From Desulfovibrionaceae bacterium (GTDB lineage: Bacteria > Desulfobacterota > Desulfovibrionia > Desulfovibrionales > Desulfovibrionaceae): DNA of 61,951 bases. The stretch covers positions 1-61,951 of the forward strand of contig JAFGBU010000037.1 of the NCBI GenBank assembly GCA_016932995.1, written 5' to 3'. The notes beneath the pieces were generated by a model, which was given only the letters and a program-made list of their open reading frames with translations, did no database searches and had not been told where the DNA came from. A program made the position numbers and the translations under genes. Shown one piece after another: positions 18,971-27,791 of the stretch (the stretch's first letter is position 1; each line of letters opens with the position of its first letter).

Positions 18971-19897
18971 ATGCGGGTCATCGTCAGCGGCGGGACAGGG
19001 TTCATCGGCCGGGGCCTCTGCGGCCTCCTGGCCCGGCGCGGCCACGAGGTCTTCGCGCTCACCAGGTCCCCGGCCAGGGCCGTCCGGGTCCTTGGCCCGG
19101 GCATAACCCCGGTGGCCTGGGACGCGCCCGGCGGGTTCGCGGAGATCGTCGAGCCCGGCTGCGGCATCGTCAACCTGGCCGGGGAGAACATCGCCGCCCG
19201 CTGGAGCGCGGAAAAGATGCGCCGGATCATGGACAGCCGGGTCCAGGCCGGGCAGGCCGTGGTCCGGGCGGTCAAGGACTCCGGGGCCCGGCCCGGGGTC
19301 CTGGTCCAGGCCTCGGCCGTGGGCTACTACGGCCCGCGGGGCGCCGAGGCGGTGCGCGAGACCGAGCCCGCGGGCCAGGGCTTTCTGGCCGAGGTCGCGG
19401 CCCGCTGGGAGGAGTCCAGCCTGGCCCTGGAGGACCTGGGCGTGCGCCGGGCCGTGGCCCGCACGGGCATGGTCCTGGGGCCCGGCGGGGCCCTGGCCAG
19501 GATGCTGCCGATATTCCGGCTCGGCCTGGGCGGCCCGCTGGGAAACGGCCGCCAGGGCGTGTCCTGGATCCACATCGCGGACGAGATCGGGGCCCTGGCC
19601 TTTCTCCTGGAGAACCCCGAGGCCCGGGGGCCGTTCAACCTGACCGCGCCCGAAGCGGTGAGCGCGGCCCAGTTCGCCAGGGCCCTGGGCCGGGCCCTGG
19701 GCCGGCCGGCCCTGATCCCGGTCCCGGGCTTCGCCCTCAGGGCCTTGTACGGGCAGATGGCCGACGAGGTACTGCTCTCCGGCCAGATGGCCCACCCCTC
19801 CAGGCTCCTGGCCGCGGGCTACGGGTTCGCCTTCCCGGGCCTTTCGGCCGCGCTCGCGGACCTGCTGGGCAAAAAAAGACCGCGCCAGGCAAATTGA
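18971..19897 (+). CDS. TIGR01777-family epimerase-like SDR protein
   Basis: Encodes 308 aa with an NAD(P)-binding GGTGFIG motif at residues 7-13, the family-specific VNLAGENIAARWS, the QASAVGYYGPRG segment carrying an SxxxYY-type active site, and SWIHIADEIGA. This subgroup (YfcH/SDR39U1-like) is widespread, but its substrate is unknown. It lies 93 bp after ntrY and 31 bp before the HD-GYP gene on the same strand, so it is probably part of the unit. The assignment to the family is firm, its role here is not. Confidence 0.9.
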   Translation: MRVIVSGGTGFIGRGLCGLLARRGHEVFALTRSPARAVRVLGPGITPVAWDAPGGFAEIVEPGCGIVNLAGENIAARWSAEKMRRIMDSRVQAGQAVVRAVKDSGARPGVLVQASAVGYYGPRGAEAVRETEPAGQGFLAEVAARWEESSLALEDLGVRRAVARTGMVLGPGGALARMLPIFRLGLGGPLGNGRQGVSWIHIADEIGALAFLLENPEARGPFNLTAPEAVSAAQFARALGRALGRPALIPVPGFALRALYGQMADEVLLSGQMAHPSRLLAAGYGFAFPGLSAALADLLGKKRPRQAN

Positions 19898-19928
19898 CCC
19901 CTTTAATTATAGAGTTTAAACTATCTAA

Positions 19929-21335
19929 ATGCAGACTCAACGTATCCTGGTCGTGGAGGACGAGCGCATCGTCTCTCTTGACCTGTGCAGCCGACTGAAA
20001 CGCCTCGGCTTCGAGGTCGCCAGCACCGCCTCCACAGGGGACGCGGCCGTGGAAGCGGCCCTTGAGCTCAAGCCCGACCTCATCCTCATGGACATCGTGC
20101 TCGAGGGCCAGACCGACGGCATCCAGGCGGCCGAGATCATCCGCGGCCGGGCCGAGGTGCCGATCATCTATCTTACCGCCTACGCGGACGAAAAGACCCT
20201 GGACCGGGCCAAGCTCACCGGGCCCGAGGGCTACATCATCAAGCCCCCGGCGGAACGGGAGCTCAAGATGGCCATCGAGGTCGCCCTGTACAAGCACGGC
20301 ATGGAGGCCAAGCTGGAGCAAAACCGGCGCTGGCTGGCCACGACCCTGGAGAGCATCGGCGACGCGGTGCTGGCCACGGACAACCAGGGCCGGGTCGTGT
20401 TCCTGAACCGGGCCGCGGCCGGGCTTTTGGACTGCGGCCAGGACTCGGCCAAGGGCAGGCCCCTGGCCGAGGTCTTCAGGCTGCGCGACCCCGAGACCGG
20501 CCTGGACGCCGAGCACCTGGTCAAAGGCATCCTGGCCAACAACCCGGCGCTCGGCCTCGGCCAGGAGACCCTGCTGCTGACGCCCGGCGGCAGGGAGGTG
20601 CCGGTGTCGCTGAAGGCCGCGGCCATCCACAACGCCAACAACGGCAAGGGCGGCATGGTCCTGGTCATCCGGGACATCAGCGAGGAGAAGCGCGGCAAGG
20701 AGGCCCTGAAGAACAGCCTGAACATGCTCCGCCAGACCCTGCATGAGACGGTCGCGGCCCTGGCGGCCATGGGCGAGAAACGCGACCCCTACACCGCAGG
20801 CCACCAGGCCCGGGTGTCCCTCTTGGCCTGCGCCATCGCCGAGGAGATGGGCCTGGAGCCGGACCGGCTGGAGGGCCTGGGCGTGGCCGGCAGCCTGCAC
20901 GACATCGGAAAGATATACGTGCCCGCGGAGATACTGTCCAAGCCCTCGGCCCTGACCAACATCGAGCGCAGTCTGGTCAAGAGCCACCCCGAGGTGGGCT
21001 ACGAGATACTCAAGACCGTGTCCTTTCCCTGGCCCGTGGCCAGGATAGTCCGGCAGCACCACGAACGGCTCAACGGCTCCGGCTACCCCGACGGCCTGCT
21101 CGGGGACCAGATACTGCTGGAGGCGCGCATCCTGGCCGTGGCCGACGTGGTCGAGGCCATGTCCTCGCACCGGCCGTACCGCGCCGCCCTGGGCATCGAC
21201 AAGGCCCTCGACGAGATCAACGCCAAGCGGGGGGTGTTGTACGAGCCAGAGGCCGTGGACATCTGCCTTGACCTGTTCAGGGAAAAGGGCTTCACCTTCA
21301 AACGCGACGAGCCCGGCCGGCCGGGCAGGGGCTGA
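19929..21335 (+). CDS. Response regulator with PAS and HD-GYP domains (c-di-GMP phosphodiesterase)
   Basis: Encodes 468 aa: a receiver domain (acidic pocket Glu10-Asp11, phospho-acceptor Asp55 in LILMDIVLEG, Lys in YIIKPP), a PAS domain (about 135-255) and an HD-GYP domain with SLHDIGK and HHERLNGSGYPDGL. These are the catalytic HD and GYP motifs, so it should hydrolyse c-di-GMP. It begins after a 31-bp AT-rich gap containing the palindrome AGTTTAAACT (19913-19922) and lies 10 bp before ntrX. The order NtrY, SDR, HD-GYP, NtrX suggests that NtrY may phosphorylate two regulators. Confidence 0.93.
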   Translation: MQTQRILVVEDERIVSLDLCSRLKRLGFEVASTASTGDAAVEAALELKPDLILMDIVLEGQTDGIQAAEIIRGRAEVPIIYLTAYADEKTLDRAKLTGPEGYIIKPPAERELKMAIEVALYKHGMEAKLEQNRRWLATTLESIGDAVLATDNQGRVVFLNRAAAGLLDCGQDSAKGRPLAEVFRLRDPETGLDAEHLVKGILANNPALGLGQETLLLTPGGREVPVSLKAAAIHNANNGKGGMVLVIRDISEEKRGKEALKNSLNMLRQTLHETVAALAAMGEKRDPYTAGHQARVSLLACAIAEEMGLEPDRLEGLGVAGSLHDIGKIYVPAEILSKPSALTNIERSLVKSHPEVGYEILKTVSFPWPVARIVRQHHERLNGSGYPDGLLGDQILLEARILAVADVVEAMSSHRPYRAALGIDKALDEINAKRGVLYEPEAVDICLDLFREKGFTFKRDEPGRPGRG

Positions 21336-21345
21336 ACAACCGGCG

Positions 21346-22719
<1,374 letters not shown>

Positions 22720-22743
22720 CCGGGCCGTCGGACCAAGACGCGG

Positions 22744-22929
22744 CTAGTGGCGCAGCCTGGCCACCCCGCGGACCAGGTTTATGGCTATCTCGCCCACGCC
22801 CGGCCGGTAGAGCCCGGCCTTGACCTGCTCCTTGAGCTCCCGGACCTTTTCCCTGCGGAGTCCGGCGTCGTTCTGGTCCTCGCCGGGCTCGGCCTCCGGG
22901 GCCCTGCGCGCCTCGTCCTTGTCTTCCAT
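22744..22929 (-). CDS. Small FlgM-like protein (putative anti-sigma-28)
   Basis: Encodes only 61 aa. The C-terminal half, REKVRELKEQVKAGLYRP then GVGEIAINLVRGV, follows the FlgM pattern in which KVxxLKxxVxxGxY is followed by the sigma-binding helix. The first 25 residues are charged and disordered-looking. Typical FlgM is about 90-100 aa, so this is short. It stands alone, convergent with ntrX, with no flagellar gene nearby in the window. It may be a genuine anti-sigma-28 factor or a paralogue; the family call rests on pattern recognition only. Confidence 0.6.
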   Translation of the reverse strand: MEDKDEARRAPEAEPGEDQNDAGLRREKVRELKEQVKAGLYRPGVGEIAINLVRGVARLRH

Positions 22930-22990
22930 GCCCGCTCTATCGTCAGGCGCCGGGATTTATTTAGGGACCCGCCCAGGGGTCGGGCCAGCG

Positions 22991-23020
22991 AAAAAAAGCC
23001 GCGCCCATAACGGGCGCGGC
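22991..23020 (-). terminator. Rho-independent terminator of the CGGC gene
   Basis: A perfect 9-bp stem (22998-23006 GCCGCGCCC with 23012-23020) with a 5-nt loop is followed on the minus strand by seven T residues (22997-22991). It starts about 30 bases after the stop of the CGGC-domain gene. Confidence 0.92.
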
Positions 23021-23049
23021 CAATGGCGAGGAGGTCCCCCAAGACCCCC

Positions 23050-23439
23050 TTATCCTATCGACACGACCTCCGGGGCATAGCCCGGGGGCAAATGGGCCGT
23101 GCCCTTGACGCAGGGAAGACCGCTGGCCCTGGCGGCCTGCTCCACGATCCGGTCCATGTGCTCGCAGAGCCCCTGGCCCAGGGACCAGCCGTCCTTTGAC
23201 TTCTTGGAAAAGGCGCAGGTGCAGAAGTGAATGACCTCGGCGCCCTTCTTGTTCAATATCTCGGCCAGGGCGGAGACGTTGTCCCCCGGACAGCGGCAGG
23301 TCATCACCCCGACCAGGCGACAGCCCTGGTCATAGCCGGAAAAACCGTTGATCCCATCGTACATGCTCTTGAAACAGTTGGTCAGGGGACAGCGCTCGGC
23401 GTTCTTCTCGCACCTGATTATGGCCACCTTGGTCATCAA
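23050..23439 (-). CDS. CGGC-domain protein (putative metal-binding)
   Basis: Encodes 129 aa with many cysteines: IIRCEKNAERCPLTNCF, the VGVMTCRCPGDN segment and HFCTCAF. This is the CGGC domain, a small cysteine-rich fold thought to bind metal, common in anaerobes; no reaction is established. The start may be either of two adjacent Met codons. It lies 28 bp downstream of the NifX-like gene on the same strand and is followed by a strong terminator, so the two probably form a two-gene operon. Confidence 0.8.
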   Translation of the reverse strand: MMTKVAIIRCEKNAERCPLTNCFKSMYDGINGFSGYDQGCRLVGVMTCRCPGDNVSALAEILNKKGAEVIHFCTCAFSKKSKDGWSLGQGLCEHMDRIVEQAARASGLPCVKGTAHLPPGYAPEVVSIG

Positions 23440-23467
23440 TGCCTCCCTGTTGTCCGCTTGGCCCGAC

Positions 23468-23980
23468 TCAAACCCGGCCGCCGCCGCCCATTCCGCGGCC
23501 TCCGCCGCCCATTCCCCGGCCTCCGCCGCCCATTCCGCGGCCGCCGCCGCCCATGCCCCGGCCTCCGCCGCCCGTTCTGCGGCATCCGGCGGCGCCGGGC
23601 TGAGGTCCGGCGGCTCCGGGCTGAGGTCCGGCGGCTCCGGCCTCCTGGGCCACGGGCCTGAGCCGGCCCTGGCGAAAGGCCTCTACGGCCGCGCCGACCG
23701 TGGCCTCGGCGCAGGCGTAGACCTCGACCCCGCCCCTGGCCAGCGCGTCCCGGGCATTGGGCCCGACCTGGCCGGTGAGCACGGCCCCGGCCCCGGCCTG
23801 GGCCAGCATCTGGGCGGTCTGGATGCCCGCGGCCTGGGCCAGCTCCGAGTTGGCCGAGTTGTCCAGGTACTCGGTTTGGTTGGTCTCAAGGTCTACGAGC
23901 ACGAATCCCTGGGCGCGCCCGAAACGGGGCTCCAAGGGGCTTTCCAGGGACTGACCCCGGGAACTCACGGCTATCTTCAT
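23468..23980 (-). CDS. NifX/NafY-family (dinitrogenase iron-molybdenum cofactor) protein with a glycine-rich tail
   Basis: Encodes 170 aa from ATG 23980 (MKIAVSSRGQSLESPLEPRFGRA). Residues 1-115 match the NifX/NafY/VnfX cofactor-binding fold (YLDNSANSELAQAAG, AVLTGQVGPNARDAL). The C-terminal third is low complexity: two PQPGAAG units, then CRR, then repeats of GGGGRGM. A region upstream of the ATG is open but lacks similarity. In non-nitrogen-fixing anaerobes such proteins are of unknown function, perhaps Fe-S or Mo cofactor handling. It is probably co-transcribed with the CGGC gene downstream. Confidence 0.85.
   Translation of the reverse strand: MKIAVSSRGQSLESPLEPRFGRAQGFVLVDLETNQTEYLDNSANSELAQAAGIQTAQMLAQAGAGAVLTGQVGPNARDALARGGVEVYACAEATVGAAVEAFRQGRLRPVAQEAGAAGPQPGAAGPQPGAAGCRRTGGGGRGMGGGGRGMGGGGRGMGGGGRGMGGGGRV
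23481..23585 (-). repeat. Five 21-bp tandem repeats coding a glycine-rich tail
   Basis: Five consecutive units begin at 23481, 23502, 23523, 23544 and 23565, each of the form CCGCCGCCCATTCCGCGGCC plus one base, with one to four substitutions. The unit is seven codons long, so it encodes the GGGGRGM repeat of the NifX-like protein without breaking frame. Copy number is likely variable between strains. Confidence 0.85.
23599..23640 (-). repeat. Two identical 21-bp tandem repeats coding PQPGAAG
   Basis: Positions 23599-23619 and 23620-23640 are identical (GCTGAGGTCCGGCGGCTCCG plus G). They are a second, unrelated in-frame seven-codon repeat in the same gene, lying before the glycine-rich repeats in the protein. 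Confidence 0.9.
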
Positions 23981-24184
23981 GGTCCGGCCTCCAGTGTTCA
24001 ATGTCCTGCGCCTGGGCCTAAGCAACCAGCGTGCCGCCGGCCAAAGCCCTAGCTTTTACAGTTGGTTAACTCAGGGACAGGGCCCGGACAGGGCCTTCCA
24101 TGGCGAAAAAAACGCCCGGCGAGAAAAGGCCCCCGGGCTACTTTTGCGCGAAGCCCTGATCTTGCATCTTGGCCCGGGATTGCT
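23981..24184. other. Non-coding divergent interval upstream of NifX-like and cytochrome genes
   Basis: The 305 bp between the two divergent genes holds no gene I can support. Its right part carries the cytochrome promoter (24185-24212) and a leader of about 70 bp. The left part should hold the NifX-like promoter, but I find no clear hexamers on that strand. A purine-rich run with AAAAAAA lies near 24107-24113. Confidence 0.5.
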
Positions 24185-24212
24185 TTGACATTTTATTGAA
24201 GACGTGTATACG
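24185..24212 (+). promoter_or_regulatory. Strong sigma-70 promoter of the tetraheme cytochrome gene
   Basis: Consensus TTGACA (24185-24190), a 16-bp spacer and TATACG (24207-24212), in a markedly AT-rich patch, 74 bp before the ATG. It is the best promoter match in the window. Confidence 0.75.
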
Positions 24213-24285
24213 AAAACGTACAACCTGACATTTTCGGCCTTGCTTAATGCTTGGACTTCGCCAACAGCCAAGGAGAGGTAGAGTC

Positions 24286-24849
24286 ATGAAACGCTTTTTC
24301 GCGGCCGCCATGTGCGCCGCCCTGGGCCTGGCCTTCTGCGCCACGGCCATGGCCGCCGGGCCCCACGACATGGAATGCATGGAGTGTCACAGCACCCACT
24401 ACGCCAAGGGCGACTACGCCATCGGCGTCAGCCCCAACGACAAGGCGATCAACCCCGCGCGCACGGCCATCAAGAAGACCGCGGCGGACATCGACGCCCT
24501 GTGCCTCGGCTGCCACAACAACGAGGCGGGCATCATGCCCGTGGCCCTGCAGTCCAGCCACCCGACCGGGGTCAGGCCGACCTACACCAACGTGCCCAAG
24601 CAGCTGCTCAAGGACAACATGTTCTCCTGCGTGAGCTGCCACAACCCGCACCCGTCCAACCCCAACTACAAGTATCTCATCGTGGCCACGGACGGCGGCA
24701 AGACCATGGGCGTTTTCTGCGCCAAATGCCATCCGGCCCAGTGCGATCCGAGCTCCATCAAGGTCGCGGACACCGAGCGCATCAAGAGCGACACCGCCTC
24801 CCCGCCCATCGTCAGGATCAAGCCCGTCGAAGAAGAGAAAAAGCCCTAG
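24286..24849 (+). CDS. Periplasmic tetraheme cytochrome c
   Basis: Encodes 187 aa from ATG 24286, nine bases after AGGAGAG. A signal peptide (MKRFFAAAMCAALGLAFCAT, cleavage near AMAA) precedes four c-type haem sites: CMECH 31-35, CLGCH 73-77, CVSCH 115-119 and CAKCH 145-149, with several free histidines (HSTH, SSH, HNPH) able to give bis-His ligation. The paired spacing resembles doubled-CxxCH cytochromes rather than classical cytochrome c3. It should be a soluble periplasmic electron carrier. It has its own promoter and terminator, so it is a single-gene unit; its redox partner is not in the window. Confidence 0.9.
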   Translation: MKRFFAAAMCAALGLAFCATAMAAGPHDMECMECHSTHYAKGDYAIGVSPNDKAINPARTAIKKTAADIDALCLGCHNNEAGIMPVALQSSHPTGVRPTYTNVPKQLLKDNMFSCVSCHNPHPSNPNYKYLIVATDGGKTMGVFCAKCHPAQCDPSSIKVADTERIKSDTASPPIVRIKPVEEEKKP

Positions 24850-24865
24850 GCCGGCACAACGCAAG

Positions 24866-24900
24866 GCGGGCGCGGGCTTTGGTCTGCGCCCGCTTTTTTT
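24866..24900 (+). terminator. Rho-independent terminator of the cytochrome gene
   Basis: An 8-bp stem GCGGGCGC (24866-24873) with GCGCCCGC (24886-24893) and a 12-nt loop is followed by seven T residues (24894-24900). The opposite strand lacks a good T run, so it probably works only for the cytochrome. Confidence 0.9.
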
Positions 24901-24909
24901 GCGCCCCGA

Positions 24910-25959
24910 TCAGAGCCCGAGTTTCTGCTCAAGCGCGGCCCAGACCGCATCAACCTCGATGCCGGTCATGCAGGCCTGGTGCCCGAGCGGGCAGCGCCGG
25001 GGCCCGTGCAGGCCGCAGGGCCGACAGTCCAGGTCCGTCTCCAGGACCGTGGACCCCGGGCCCCGGGGGAAAAAGCCCAGGGAGCGCACCGTGGGCCCGA
25101 ACAGGGCGGTCAGGGGCACGTCCTGTATCCAGGCCAGGTGCATGGGGCCGGAGTCATTGGTCAGGCAGGCGTCCAGGCGGCCGATGAACGCGGCGAGCTC
25201 GGGCAGGTCGAGCCCTCCGGCCAGGTCGAGCACCCGGTCCCCGGACACCTCCCCGGCCTCGGCCTGGGCCCGGGCCGCGATCCGGCCGGCCAGGTCCTCC
25301 TCGCCCGGGCCGCCGAAGACCAGCACCCGGACCCCGGCCCGGGCGGCCAGGGCCGCGATCCGGGCAAAGCGCTCCGCGGGCCAGCACTTGGTCGGCCAGG
25401 TCGAGCCCGGATGCAGGCCCAGGACCTTGTCCCGGCCCAGGCGCTCATCCCAGAACCGGGCGGCCTTTTCCACGGCCCGCCCAGGCAGGGTCAGCCGGGC
25501 CTTGGGCGCGGGCAGGGCGATGCCCAGGGGGGCCAAAAGCTGGAAGAGCCTCTCTATCTCCTCCAGGCGGGCGAAGGCCCGGTCCACGGTCTGGGTGTAG
25601 GCCAGGCGGTTGAACCACGGCCGGTCGTAGCCGATGCGCCAGGGTATCTTGGAGGACCAGGCGACAAGGGCGCTGCGCAGGCTGGCGTGGGCCGAAATCC
25701 AGAGGTCGAAGCCCCGGCCGGACAGGTCCCGGCCAAGGGCCAGGGCCGCGGCCGGGCCCTTCTGGCCGCCGCGCTTGTCAAAGCCGTGGACCCCGGCCAG
25801 GCCCTCCTGGGCCGAGAACAGGTCCTCCAGGCCCCTGCGCACGAAAAAGTGGACCTCGGCCCCGGGCCAGGCCGCGTTCAGGGCGGCCAGCATGGGCAGG
25901 CTGAGCAGGGCGTCGCCCAGAAACGCGGTCTGCCAGACCCCTATCTTGGCAAGTTCCAT
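24910..25959 (-). CDS. Glycosyltransferase family 9, heptosyltransferase-like (WaaF/RfaF)
   Basis: Encodes 349 aa of GT-B fold type: N-terminal IGVWQTAFLGDALLSLPML, nucleotide-sugar site LHPGSTWPTKCWP and TNDSGPMHLAW, all hallmarks of ADP-heptose:LPS heptosyltransferases. It should add a heptose to the lipopolysaccharide inner core at the cytoplasmic face of the inner membrane. The C-terminus carries three cysteines (CRPCGLHGPRRCPLG), found in the WaaF branch. It stands alone, convergent with the cytochrome gene. Whether it is HepI, HepII or a later transferase cannot be told from this sequence. Confidence 0.88.
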   Translation of the reverse strand: MELAKIGVWQTAFLGDALLSLPMLAALNAAWPGAEVHFFVRRGLEDLFSAQEGLAGVHGFDKRGGQKGPAAALALGRDLSGRGFDLWISAHASLRSALVAWSSKIPWRIGYDRPWFNRLAYTQTVDRAFARLEEIERLFQLLAPLGIALPAPKARLTLPGRAVEKAARFWDERLGRDKVLGLHPGSTWPTKCWPAERFARIAALAARAGVRVLVFGGPGEEDLAGRIAARAQAEAGEVSGDRVLDLAGGLDLPELAAFIGRLDACLTNDSGPMHLAWIQDVPLTALFGPTVRSLGFFPRGPGSTVLETDLDCRPCGLHGPRRCPLGHQACMTGIEVDAVWAALEQKLGL

Positions 25960-26073
25960 GACCAGTGAGCCTTAGCGCGAACCCAACGCCCTGGCAACGC
26001 CTTGCCCTGGGCCGCGGATGCGGATATTTTGAAACCGGCGCGGCCTGCGCCCAAAACCGATCCGGAGGGCGGG

Positions 26074-26313
26074 ATGAAGTACATCATGTTCGAGGACTTT
26101 TCCGGGGACCCGGTGCCGATCATCTTTCCCCGGCGCATCGACTACCAGGAGATGCGCGAGCAGATCCCCTACGCCAAGGTCCTCTCCGCGGGCTACGTCC
26201 AGATCAGGGGCGCGGCCTTTGCCTGCCACGGCGAGGCCAAGGAGCTCGGGGCCAAGGCCGCGGCCGGGGACGCGGAGATCATCCTTGAAAAGTTCTCCAG
26301 GCCCGAGACCTAG
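26074..26313 (+). CDS. Conserved hypothetical small protein
   Basis: Encodes 79 aa from ATG 26074, with GGAGGGCGGG immediately upstream; the frame is open further upstream but without a ribosome-binding site. The sequence MKYIMFEDFSGDPVPIIFPR then RIDYQEMREQIPYAKVLSAG is acidic-aromatic, with no membrane segment or known motif. Codon use matches the neighbours, so I take it as a real gene. It converges on trmO and their ends overlap by four bases. Function unknown. Confidence 0.72.
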   Translation: MKYIMFEDFSGDPVPIIFPRRIDYQEMREQIPYAKVLSAGYVQIRGAAFACHGEAKELGAKAAAGDAEIILEKFSRPET

Positions 26314-26810
26314 GCCGGTTGCCGGTTGAACCTGTCGTCGGCCCTGAGCGTCCGGCCCTTGTCCGCGCGGCCGGTGAGCCAGCCCGTGCGGACCTCGCTT
26401 TGGGCGTCGAACTCAGGGACATAGGGCTTGATGTCCAGAAGCGGGGTCCCGTCCACCACGTCCACGTCCTCCAGGCGCAGGACGTTGCCCTCGACGCCCA
26501 GGAGCCGGACCACGGAAAGCCCGATCGGGTTGGGCCGGCAGGGCGCCCGGGTGGCGAACACGCCCCGGGTCTCGCCGTCCAGAAAGGGCGTAACCGACAG
26601 CCTGCGCGCCTCGCAGAGGTGAAAGGCGTACAGGAGATAGATGTGCGAGAAGCCCTCCAGGTCCTTGAGGCCCTCGGCGTACTCCGGCTCGATCACCGCC
26701 CGGCCCAAAACGCCCCGCGCGCCCGAGGGCTGTATGGGCGCGCCCTCCACGTCCTTGAACGGGGAGTAGACCACCCCGATGGGCACAAAGGCCGGGACCT
26801 GGCTAGTCAT
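26310..26810 (-). CDS. trmO: tRNA N6-threonylcarbamoyladenosine methyltransferase TrmO (TsaA)
   Basis: Encodes 166 aa with the full TrmO/TsaA signature: PIGVVYSPF, GFSHIYLLYAFHL, and the diagnostic FATRAPCRPNPIGLSVVRL followed by DVVDGTPLLDIKPYVPEFD. TrmO uses S-adenosylmethionine to methylate t6A37 in threonine tRNAs. The ATG overlaps the end of the fructose bisphosphatase gene by eight bases, so it is the last gene of the long minus-strand operon that starts at rpoH. Confidence 0.93.
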   Translation of the reverse strand: MTSQVPAFVPIGVVYSPFKDVEGAPIQPSGARGVLGRAVIEPEYAEGLKDLEGFSHIYLLYAFHLCEARRLSVTPFLDGETRGVFATRAPCRPNPIGLSVVRLLGVEGNVLRLEDVDVVDGTPLLDIKPYVPEFDAQSEVRTGWLTGRADKGRTLRADDRFNRQPA

Positions 26811-27783
26811 AGTCCACCGCGCTGAAGCGCATCAGGCTCTCCCAGGTGTGCACCGCCTCGATGTAGCGGATGGTCCCGGTCTTGCCGCGCATGACCAGGG
26901 ACGAGGTCTCGGCCCCGGTGCCGGTGTAGCGGACGCCCTTGAGAAAGGTGCCTCCGGAGATCCCGGTGCAGGCGAAGAAGATGTCCTCGCTCTTGACCAG
27001 GTCCTTGACCGTGAACACCCGGCGCACGTCCTGCCCGGCCTCGGCCAGGGCGTTCTTCTCGGCCTGCTTCTGGGGGTCCAGCTTGCAGTACATCTCCCCG
27101 CCCATGATCCGGATGGCGATGGCCGAGAGCACGCCCTCGGGCGTGCCGCCGGTGCCCATCATCAGGTCCACCTCGCTCCTGGGGTCCACGGCCAGGAGCG
27201 ACCCGGCCACGTCGCCGTCGGTGTGCAGCTGGATGCGCGCCCCGGCCTGGCGTATCTCGCCGACCAGCTTCTTGTGCCTGGGCTTGTCCAGGACAAAGAC
27301 CACCAGGTCGTCCACGTCCTTGCCCAGGGCCTTGGCTATCTTCTGGAGGTTCTCGGCCACGGGCGCCTCGATGTCGGCCGCGTCCTTGGCCGCCAGGGGC
27401 ACCACCAGCTTCTGCATGTAGAAGCTCGGGCCCGGATCGTACATGGCCCCGGCCGGGGCGACCCCGACCACGGATATGGCGTTGGGCCGGCCGAAGGCCA
27501 GGAGGTTGGTGCCCTCGACCGGGTCCACGGCCACGTCCACGGCCAGGCCGCCGGCCCCGATCTTCTCCCCGTTGTAGAGCATCGGGGCCTGGTCCTTCTC
27601 GCCCTCGCCGATGATTATGGTCCCGCTGATCCTAAGCGAGTTGAAGCACAGGCGCATGGCGTCCACCGCGGCCTTGTCCCCGGCGTCCTTGTCGCCCTTG
27701 CCCAGCCAACGGCCGGAGGCCAGGGCCGCGGCCTCGGTGACCCTGACCATGTCCAGCGCCAGATTTCTCTGCGGAGCCTCCAT
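26803..27783 (-). CDS. glpX: Fructose-1,6-bisphosphatase class II (GlpX)
   Basis: Encodes 326 aa from ATG 27783, which has AGGGGGG just upstream; the frame runs on upstream into tkt but without similarity. It shows GLPX-type signatures: ISGTIIIGEGEKDQAPMLY, the metal-site VDPVEGTNLLAFG, MMGTGGTPEGVL and ACTGISGG. It hydrolyses fructose 1,6-bisphosphate in gluconeogenesis and supplies fructose 6-phosphate, the substrate of the transketolase encoded eight bases upstream. Overlap with trmO indicates a shared transcript. Confidence 0.94.
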   Translation of the reverse strand: MEAPQRNLALDMVRVTEAAALASGRWLGKGDKDAGDKAAVDAMRLCFNSLRISGTIIIGEGEKDQAPMLYNGEKIGAGGLAVDVAVDPVEGTNLLAFGRPNAISVVGVAPAGAMYDPGPSFYMQKLVVPLAAKDAADIEAPVAENLQKIAKALGKDVDDLVVFVLDKPRHKKLVGEIRQAGARIQLHTDGDVAGSLLAVDPRSEVDLMMGTGGTPEGVLSAIAIRIMGGEMYCKLDPQKQAEKNALAEAGQDVRRVFTVKDLVKSEDIFFACTGISGGTFLKGVRYTGTGAETSSLVMRGKTGTIRYIEAVHTWESLMRFSAVDYD

Positions 27784-27791
27784 GGTCCCCC

